DNA of 64,000 nt from Alkalihalobacterium sp048323755 (GTDB lineage: Bacteria > Bacillota > Bacilli > Bacillales > Bacillaceae_F): assembly GCF_048323755.1 (NCBI RefSeq), contig NZ_JBLWFS010000001.1, positions 248,001-312,000 of the forward strand. The letters run 5' to 3'. Position 1 is the first letter of the stretch; every line of letters begins with the position of its first letter. The translations under genes and the position numbers were made by a program. This document shows positions 58,039-64,000 of the stretch, in pieces. The notes beneath the pieces were generated by a model. The model was not told the origin of the DNA. It searched no databases and was given only the letters and a program-made list of their open reading frames with translations.

Positions 58039-58488
58039 ATGGTTAAATCGTTTTCCTGGACAGCTGTAATCGCTTGGATGGCGCTTATTTTCTACTTGTC
58101 GCATCAACCAGCAACAGTGTCTAGCGAATTAAGTTCAGAAATAACAGAGGTAATTGTACAAATCATTGAAATAGTCGCCCCGAATACACAGTTTGAGTTC
58201 GGCAATTTAAATCATCTCGTAAGAAAAAATGCTCACTTCTTCGCTTACTTAGTCCTAGGGCTGCTGACGATCAACGCCTTAAGAAGAAGCGGAAGTAATG
58301 GGTATCGAAGTATGGGAGTAGCGCTAGTCATCTGTATACTTTACGCCATCTCAGATGAAGTACATCAGCTCTTTGTACCAGGTCGTTCTGGAGAAGTACG
58401 GGATGTGCTCATTGATACTGCAGGGGCAAGTGTAGGCATTGGTATGTATTGGTTGTTTAGTAGAGTGTTGAAAAAAACTGCCACATAA
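58039..58488 (+). CDS. VanZ-family membrane protein
   Basis: A 149-residue protein with four membrane segments and the VanZ signature: FYLSHQPATVSS after the first segment, RKNAHFFAYLVLGLL, and SDEVHQLFVPGRSGEVRDVL. VanZ-like proteins affect glycopeptide tolerance in some hosts; in most bacilli the role is unknown. AGGGAG precedes the ATG. It is monocistronic. No other vancomycin-resistance genes are present, so a resistance role should not be assumed. Confidence 0.9.
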   Translation: MVKSFSWTAVIAWMALIFYLSHQPATVSSELSSEITEVIVQIIEIVAPNTQFEFGNLNHLVRKNAHFFAYLVLGLLTINALRRSGSNGYRSMGVALVICILYAISDEVHQLFVPGRSGEVRDVLIDTAGASVGIGMYWLFSRVLKKTAT

Positions 58489-58596
58489 GTTATATTGGTT
58501 TGTTGGTTTTGGGGGGCATTTCAATTACGGACGGTAATGGATAGAGCTATGAAATATAATCTTTTAAAATTTTACTAATTATTACAAATGAAAAAA

Positions 58597-58635
58597 CCTG
58601 TTTCAACCGCCAAATTCTTTTGACGCTAAAACAGG
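58597..58635 (-). terminator. Terminator of the small lipoprotein gene
   Basis: On the minus strand CCTGTTT pairs with AAACAGG, with further inner pairing (GCG/CGC region), and TTTTTT follows. Confidence 0.65.
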
Positions 58636-58647
58636 AAGGGTAAGTAA

Positions 58648-58869
58648 TTACTTATTATCCATTGTGTTTCTGTGGAGACGATCGATGGTTTCTTTTAACT
58701 TTAGGTTTTCCATCTTTAATCGACCGTTTTCAAGCTTTAATTCTTCTAATTGTTGCTGTAGTTCTTCACTCGAAGCATTAGTAACCTGTTCAGTTTCAGC
58801 TGTTTCTGTTGAACATGCAGTTACAGTCAGCAAAAATAAAGTAATGGTAAGTAAAGCGAGTTTCTTCAT
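58648..58869 (-). CDS. Small lipoprotein with coiled coil
   Basis: A 73-residue protein with a lipobox (LTVTAC, Cys19). A Leu/Glu/Lys heptad stretch (LQQQLEELKLENGRLKMENL) forms a coiled coil, so it probably makes an oligomer at the outer membrane face in Braun-lipoprotein fashion (analogy only). CGGAGGA lies about seven bases before the ATG. It follows the giant surface protein gene on the same strand, with a terminator between. Confidence 0.8.
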   Translation of the reverse strand: MKKLALLTITLFLLTVTACSTETAETEQVTNASSEELQQQLEELKLENGRLKMENLKLKETIDRLHRNTMDNK

Positions 58870-58898
58870 AGTTCCTCCGTATCATAGTTGTTTTTTAG

Positions 58899-58929
58899 AA
58901 AGAGACTGACCAAATAAGTCAGTCTCTTT
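58899..58929 (-). terminator. Terminator of the giant surface protein gene
   Basis: AAAGAGACTGAC pairs perfectly with GTCAGTCTCTTT around a seven-base loop, immediately after the stop codon on the minus strand. Confidence 0.75.
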
Positions 58930-58935
58930 ACATTT

Positions 58936-61900
58936 TTATGCTAGTTTTCTTCTACGGGCAATGAATAACCCTGCAAGAAGTAACAACATTCCAAGGACCA
59001 TGTATGAAAACATGTGAGTTGCTGTCTTTGGAAGAAGACTACCGTCTTGCTCTTTTGGCGTGACTTGATCGGTCATATCATTTAATTCAGCTTCTGTTAA
59101 ATCGAAAACAGCATATGTGCTGAAGTGAGAAGTAGCTGCTTGCAATGTACCTTCTGAAGCATTGTAAGTACCACCAATTAACTCCCACTCACTTTTTTGT
59201 TCGTTCCAGTAGAATAACTGAACTTGCTCTGGGTGTTTTACTTTGCTCTTATCAATGTGGAAAGTTAATACTACTTTCTCACTAAATGTGCTAATAATTG
59301 AATTTCCTTGAAGGATGGTGAAGTCATATATAGAACTAAGTGCTTTCTCTATGTCTGCAAGTTTTTTCACGGAAATTTCAACCTGTTCATTTTTCAGATT
59401 ACTTACTGGAATATTAAGTGTTACGTCACCTTTGTCTAGTAAGATCTTCGCATTCTTTTGTTTCAGAAGTTCTACTTGTTCTTTTGTTAGAGCTAAAGAG
59501 ACTTCTGTTTTGTTTTTATATTTGCTTAAATCAATCTGTAATTGACCATTCTGTTGAACTTGATTAATAACGTTCATGTCAACAGTTGCCTTATTTTGTT
59601 GTACTTTAGGCTTTGTTACAACATCTTTAAGTTGGTCTTGACCTTTTTCTGACTTGCTGTCTTTAGGTTCTGGATACCCAGGCTTTTGGACTGCATCATT
59701 TTTTTGATCTTGCTTCGGTTTCTCAATGACAGGCTGTTTGTTTCCTGCTTGATCTTTCTCAGGTTGAGTCGGACTAGGCTGTTCAGTATCAGCAGGGTCT
59801 TGTCCCGGTTGAGTTGGACTAGGCTGCTCGTTATCAACGGGGTCTTGTCCCGGTTGAGTCGGACTAGGCTGCTCGTTATCGACAGGGTCTTGTCCCGGTT
59901 GAGGCTCGCTTGACTCATCGTCATTTACTGCCTCTGGAGTAGTAAATGAAGACTGATAATCTGCTTCTAACGGTTTGTTGTCATAGTCCTTTATGCCTGA
60001 ACTGATTACAACATCATACGTTGCATTAGGAGCTAAAGGCTCAGCAGGCGACCATACAAATGTTTGAGAAAGGAGTTGATCCTCATTTGGCTCATAGTAA
60101 CCAGATCCAGGTTCCACTTCACGGTACCCGAAATAGTCTTCTAAATCGAATGAACCTTCTACTAATTGTCCTTCATGATCATATACGCGAATATGGTCAT
60201 CGACATTTGCTTGGTCCATAAGACGATCAAATGAGATCGTTAAAGTCCCTTGGTTGTATAGGGTACCAATTACTTCAGGGTTGCTTATGCGAACTAATGG
60301 TACGTTTAGCTCCGTTTCTTCAGGTGGAACGGTTACAATGCGGCTAATGTATGTTTCGAACCCTTCTTTGCTAAAAATAACTCTCCAATCACCCTGATAA
60401 ACATCCCAGCCATAACGACCGTCTTCATCTGTGATTTGAGGGTTAATTTGTCCGAAGAATTCGGCATTCCACATAACCCATCGATTATTTTTAAATTCTT
60501 CTACGATTGCTGTCGCACCAGGTAGGCGGTTATCCATACTTCCTTCAAAAACATATCCAGAAGGGTCAATCAGTACGATAACTTCCATTAGAGGTAAGCG
60601 CGTTGTTGTGTCTCCTTGTTTGAAGGAAATTTCAAACATTTGCTCTCCATACGAGCTCCATCCTGGAGGAAACTGTCCTACATATTTTTCTTTTTGTGCG
60701 TTGTAGTTCAATTGATACGTTTCACCAATAAAGTGGATATACACTTCATCAACTAATTTATCAAACGACACTTCAACATCAATAGGTGTAAATTCAACAA
60801 TTGCAAATGTAGCTACACCTGTATTAGGGTTTAATGTTACACCGCTATTCCAGCCGGCATGAATAGTAACTTCTTCAATCGATGCCACTTCTGGTTTATA
60901 CGAAATTTGTTTTGGTTCAGATAAGAAGACTTCAGATCCCTCTGTAACTTTAGCAACCAAGTTGTGTGTACTTTCTGTTCCTTCGCGTACAGGAAGGTTT
61001 ACGTCCATGTACCACCAGCGACTAGTTACTTCTGTTGTTCCTAGTAGTCTTTGGCCATCAAATACTTCTACCGTTGAACCGACCTTTGCAGTTCCGTAGA
61101 CTTTTACTTTTGGTGTGGCTGTGACTTCTGGAACTTGCATGTCTACAAATAATACATTTGTTGTTGCTGATAAGTTAACTTCATTTTCACCGTACTGAAT
61201 TTTTGCAGTGGAAACGATTTGTTGTGAAACATCTTCATTTACTTTTACTTGGAAACGAAAAGTTCCCGCTTCTCCTGCTTCTACTCTTGAAATAACGGCC
61301 TTCCCGTTTTCAAGAATGATTTCTTGACCATTCAATAAAACGGTTTCTTCAATTAGTGTAACCTTATCTGATAAATTCAGATCTAGTATAACATTTTCGG
61401 CAGCATCCGTTCCGTTGTTTTTATAGTCTAGACGATATCTCATCGTCTTACCAGGAACGACAGTTGCAACAGATGAAGAGAAACGGTTCCCGTCTCCTGT
61501 AAAGTTCCCAGTTCCTTTTTCAGTGAGCATGATGTGGTACGGTTCATTTTTCGGTGTAATTTCTCCAACTTCTACATTTGGATAATTAAAGCTTTCTGTT
61601 TTTAGCGTGTATGTTTGATTAGTTACATTTCTGAATTTAAAGTAACCGTTGCTGTCCGTTCTTGTCCAATACGAACTCCAGTTAGCGCCTTCTTCGAAGA
61701 GCATAACGGAAACATTACGTGCTGGGTTACCGTTTTTATCTTTTAAAATACCTTCTACATAACGCTCTGGACTTAACTGAACTTGTCCCAAGTCAAAGGA
61801 ATTATTAACAAAATCAGACTTTGAAACAGTAAATCTTTGAGTTTCGAATCCAGTCATGGAAACATCAATTGTAATATCATTTCCATCTAATCCATATACG

Positions 61901-64000
61901 ATAAATTCACCGTTCGTCTTTGTTGTAGCATATTCCCACACATTATTGTTGTAGGCATAGATATTCGCACCGATTACTTGATTCCCGTTCTCAGTAATAA
62001 CGGAACCTGTTACCTTTGCACCCTTTTCTAAAGTAATCTCAAGTGATGAGTTTTCTTCAGTGAATTTAAAAGTTCCATTATACGTACGGTATCCTTCACT
62101 TCCAATGCTAATTTGATAATCTTGAGCATAGGCTAAATCTTTAAAAGAGAAAATTCCATTTGTCGTTTCCGTGTCCCAGGCATAACGATAACCAAAGTCA
62201 TAGTTGTTTGCTGCAGATGTGACAGATGGGCTATAAATAGATACATAATCGACCTTATTGATTGGTGAACCTTCTTCATTGTTTATAACGATATCCATGT
62301 TACCCAATGAAAGGTCAATTTCATTAACTTCGATAAACATTGGTTCATTTACATAATCTTCACCTGAAGTTATTTCTATTCCCTCAAATAAAGTGTCAAC
62401 ATATTTCCCGTTACCAAAAATATATAGATTGTAAGTCCCTACAGGAATCGATAAGGATGTGCTCGATTGGTGCCATAGTCGTAAAAATCCTTTGTCTGTG
62501 TAACCATACAGTTGCTGATTTTTATTATGTGGACCAACGCCCTCTAGGTAAAATTCTAGTCTACGGTCAACAGCTTCACCATCTTTGTTTACGGCTTGGA
62601 AACTTGTAGACACTCGTTCTACTTGACGAGTACGGACCGTTCTGTTCATTTCAACTTCACGGTTTTCTTTTAACATGACAACTCGAACTGTGTTCCAAGA
62701 ATTAGGGTTTAAGTTTTCGGCTGTGAAAGTAGAAAGTGAAGAGTCAAATTCTTCTACTTTCTTATTATTAACGTAAACAATAGACTCAGTAGCTTCGAAA
62801 CGTTCAAGCGAGTCTGCCCAGCTGACTGTAAATGTTGTAGAGCTAATATCAGTTAACTCTAAACTATAAGTAACCGGTTGTTCAGGTTTGGGCTCAATAG
62901 GTTCCTCATAATCTGGAGTAGTAGAAAGAGTAGTTACGAAGGCTTCAACATAATCGTCCCAACCATCTGCTACTAGAACTAACCCAATTTCATAAGTTGT
63001 ATAAGGGTTTAATCCATCAATTTCATAGAATGAAGCGGATCCGTCTATATCAATATAGAACTCACCGTCTATAAATAATTGAAAGTAATCATATTCAGAT
63101 CCTCGAGCTGTTGCAGCAAGATCAATGGTAATCGTTGTATCTGTAATTTCCGAGATAACTAAATCCGAGTAATGAGGCTCCTCATATTGGACATAGACGT
63201 CTCTTTCTTCCAGTTTTTTGATCATATTAAAGGTTGTTGAGTTTTCAGATAAGTCTAGTAAGTTCCCCCATAATGTAACGTATTCTAAGTTTTTCATTTG
63301 CAGTAACGGAGAAATATCTTCTATTTCATTGTTATACAAATGAACTGATCTTACGTTTGATAGGGAAGAAAGAACATTAATTGACTTAATTTCATTATTA
63401 GAAAGGTTAAGGTGTCTTAGTCCAGACATGTTTTCAAGAAATGAAAGGTCCTCGATACCTGCATGAACTAAGTAGAGATATTCTAAGTTAATTAAATTAT
63501 TTAATGGACTTAAATCCCCTAAATTAACATTGAACAGATTTAGGTCTATAAGGCTTGTCAACTGAATGATAATGTCAAAGTTGTCGACGCTAACGTTTTC
63601 AAGGGATAAGCCCATTAAATTTATAGCCGTCTCCAATCCTGACAAATTAAGCGTGTGATCGTTGATTCCATAGAAGTAAAAATAATATAACTCTTCCATA
63701 TCATCCGTTTTTATATTACGGTGTTCAACACCAAAATGGGTACGAATTTGCTCTTCTAAAAGCTTGTCTGCAAATATTACATCGTCACCGTTTGGTATCG
63801 ATTTTGTTGTGAATGATATCGTAGCGGTTTTTGCAATCGGTGTTCCATCCGCATGTCCAACCACATAAATTTCATATTCCGTGTTAGGTACTAAATCTGT
63901 TAGAACAAAATTGTAAAAATAGTCTTCTTTAATGTTGGTGTGGTTTACTGTTTCACCATTTACAACAATTTCATAGGAGTTAATATCCACTCCATATTCA
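58936..64000 (-). CDS. Giant LPKTA-anchored surface protein with LRR, FN3-like and carboxypeptidase-regulatory-like modules (5' end outside window)
   Basis: More than 1,685 residues are visible and the frame continues past base 64000, so the N-terminus is missing. In order: an FN3-like module (63990 down to ~63780), a leucine-rich-repeat block of internalin type (~63770-63200, repeats such as LRHLNLSNNEIKSINVLSSL), and two FN3-like modules. Several carboxypeptidase-regulatory-like domains follow (VTGSVITENGNQVIGANIYA, VEGILKDKNGNPARNVSVML), then a DUF11-type region (RLDYKNNGTDAAENVILDL), a Big-like region and three PGQDPVDNEQPSPTQ-type linker repeats. The end is LPKTA (59020-59034), a hydrophobic span and RRRK. 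LPxTA rather than LPxTG suggests a class C/D sortase substrate. A role in adhesion or substrate binding is likely. Confidence 0.88.
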   Translation of the reverse strand, partial: EYGVDINSYEIVVNGETVNHTNIKEDYFYNFVLTDLVPNTEYEIYVVGHADGTPIAKTATISFTTKSIPNGDDVIFADKLLEEQIRTHFGVEHRNIKTDDMEELYYFYFYGINDHTLNLSGLETAINLMGLSLENVSVDNFDIIIQLTSLIDLNLFNVNLGDLSPLNNLINLEYLYLVHAGIEDLSFLENMSGLRHLNLSNNEIKSINVLSSLSNVRSVHLYNNEIEDISPLLQMKNLEYVTLWGNLLDLSENSTTFNMIKKLEERDVYVQYEEPHYSDLVISEITDTTITIDLAATARGSEYDYFQLFIDGEFYIDIDGSASFYEIDGLNPYTTYEIGLVLVADGWDDYVEAFVTTLSTTPDYEEPIEPKPEQPVTYSLELTDISSTTFTVSWADSLERFEATESIVYVNNKKVEEFDSSLSTFTAENLNPNSWNTVRVVMLKENREVEMNRTVRTRQVERVSTSFQAVNKDGEAVDRRLEFYLEGVGPHNKNQQLYGYTDKGFLRLWHQSSTSLSIPVGTYNLYIFGNGKYVDTLFEGIEITSGEDYVNEPMFIEVNEIDLSLGNMDIVINNEEGSPINKVDYVSIYSPSVTSAANNYDFGYRYAWDTETTNGIFSFKDLAYAQDYQISIGSEGYRTYNGTFKFTEENSSLEITLEKGAKVTGSVITENGNQVIGANIYAYNNNVWEYATTKTNGEFIVYGLDGNDITIDVSMTGFETQRFTVSKSDFVNNSFDLGQVQLSPERYVEGILKDKNGNPARNVSVMLFEEGANWSSYWTRTDSNGYFKFRNVTNQTYTLKTESFNYPNVEVGEITPKNEPYHIMLTEKGTGNFTGDGNRFSSSVATVVPGKTMRYRLDYKNNGTDAAENVILDLNLSDKVTLIEETVLLNGQEIILENGKAVISRVEAGEAGTFRFQVKVNEDVSQQIVSTAKIQYGENEVNLSATTNVLFVDMQVPEVTATPKVKVYGTAKVGSTVEVFDGQRLLGTTEVTSRWWYMDVNLPVREGTESTHNLVAKVTEGSEVFLSEPKQISYKPEVASIEEVTIHAGWNSGVTLNPNTGVATFAIVEFTPIDVEVSFDKLVDEVYIHFIGETYQLNYNAQKEKYVGQFPPGWSSYGEQMFEISFKQGDTTTRLPLMEVIVLIDPSGYVFEGSMDNRLPGATAIVEEFKNNRWVMWNAEFFGQINPQITDEDGRYGWDVYQGDWRVIFSKEGFETYISRIVTVPPEETELNVPLVRISNPEVIGTLYNQGTLTISFDRLMDQANVDDHIRVYDHEGQLVEGSFDLEDYFGYREVEPGSGYYEPNEDQLLSQTFVWSPAEPLAPNATYDVVISSGIKDYDNKPLEADYQSSFTTPEAVNDDESSEPQPGQDPVDNEQPSPTQPGQDPVDNEQPSPTQPGQDPADTEQPSPTQPEKDQAGNKQPVIEKPKQDQKNDAVQKPGYPEPKDSKSEKGQDQLKDVVTKPKVQQNKATVDMNVINQVQQNGQLQIDLSKYKNKTEVSLALTKEQVELLKQKNAKILLDKGDVTLNIPVSNLKNEQVEISVKKLADIEKALSSIYDFTILQGNSIISTFSEKVVLTFHIDKSKVKHPEQVQLFYWNEQKSEWELIGGTYNASEGTLQAATSHFSTYAVFDLTEAELNDMTDQVTPKEQDGSLLPKTATHMFSYMVLGMLLLLAGLFIARRRKLA

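Noticed and set aside
58039..58488. Vancomycin-resistance determinant
   Set aside because: VanZ-like proteins are common in bacilli and no vanHAX or regulatory genes are present.
59616..59924. Minus-strand repetitive frame RDKTLLI inside the giant surface protein
   Set aside because: It is an alternative frame of the PGQDPVDNEQ coding repeats; the LPKTA protein frame is clearly the real one.

Overview
The window looks like chromosomal DNA of a low-GC Gram-positive member of the Bacillaceae, probably an alkaliphile or halo-alkaliphile. Evidence seen in the sequence: AT-rich DNA, strong AGGAGG-type ribosome binding sites, frequent TTG/GTG starts, a TagO/LCP/YwqCDE-type envelope gene set, and a subtilisin with a 269-residue mature part like the high-alkaline proteases (Savinase/M-protease group). 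Species cannot be fixed without a search.

Region 1 (1-12050): the 3' part of a subtilase with alternating SH3-like repeats, two GT4 glycosyltransferases, a TagO-type initiating transferase, two LytR-CpsA-Psr ligases, a UDP-ManNAc-type dehydrogenase, then a chain-length modulator / tyrosine kinase / PHP phosphatase operon ending in a structured RNA resembling the EAR antitermination element.

Region 2 (12077-27405): a Wzx/Wzy-type exopolysaccharide locus (galU, initiating sugar transferase, two GT2 enzymes, flippase, polymerase, galE) that also carries a PAPS-type sulfotransferase and the supply chain for its donor: an SLC13 anion transporter, CysD, a fused CysN-CysC and the PAP phosphatase CysQ. 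Read together this is a sulfated-exopolysaccharide system. Decayed fragments of a second cysQ and of a UDP-glucose dehydrogenase gene show that the locus has been rearranged.

Region 3 (27500-32400): nested insertion-sequence remnants (IS3 in IS21, the IS3 transposase lacking its catalytic Glu), a DnaA-box-like cluster, then an alkaline protease gene next to an RNPP-type regulator and a divergent 45-codon secreted peptide gene, i.e. a likely peptide-pheromone circuit.

Region 4 (32600-41580): a bacteriocin locus with an alpha/beta hydrolase, a ComP/ComA-like two-component pair, two double-glycine-leader peptides, a small membrane peptide, a C39-peptidase ABC exporter, an HlyD-type accessory protein and a Yip1-like membrane protein.

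Region 5 (41600-52970): lipoproteins flanked by dispersed repeats, then a six-gene operon of three phosphohydrolase/isomerase-like enzymes (PHP, TIM barrel, SurE) and a ferric/phosphonate-type ABC importer.

Region 6 (53100-64000): an unfamiliar four-gene operon (HTH protein, membrane-anchored Lon-type protease, membrane-anchored PIN nuclease-like protein, 50-residue membrane protein), small lipoproteins, a zinc-ribbon protein, a VanZ-like protein, and the 3' part of a very large LPKTA-anchored surface protein with LRR and FN3-like modules.

All functions are read from motifs and context only; no database search was run.
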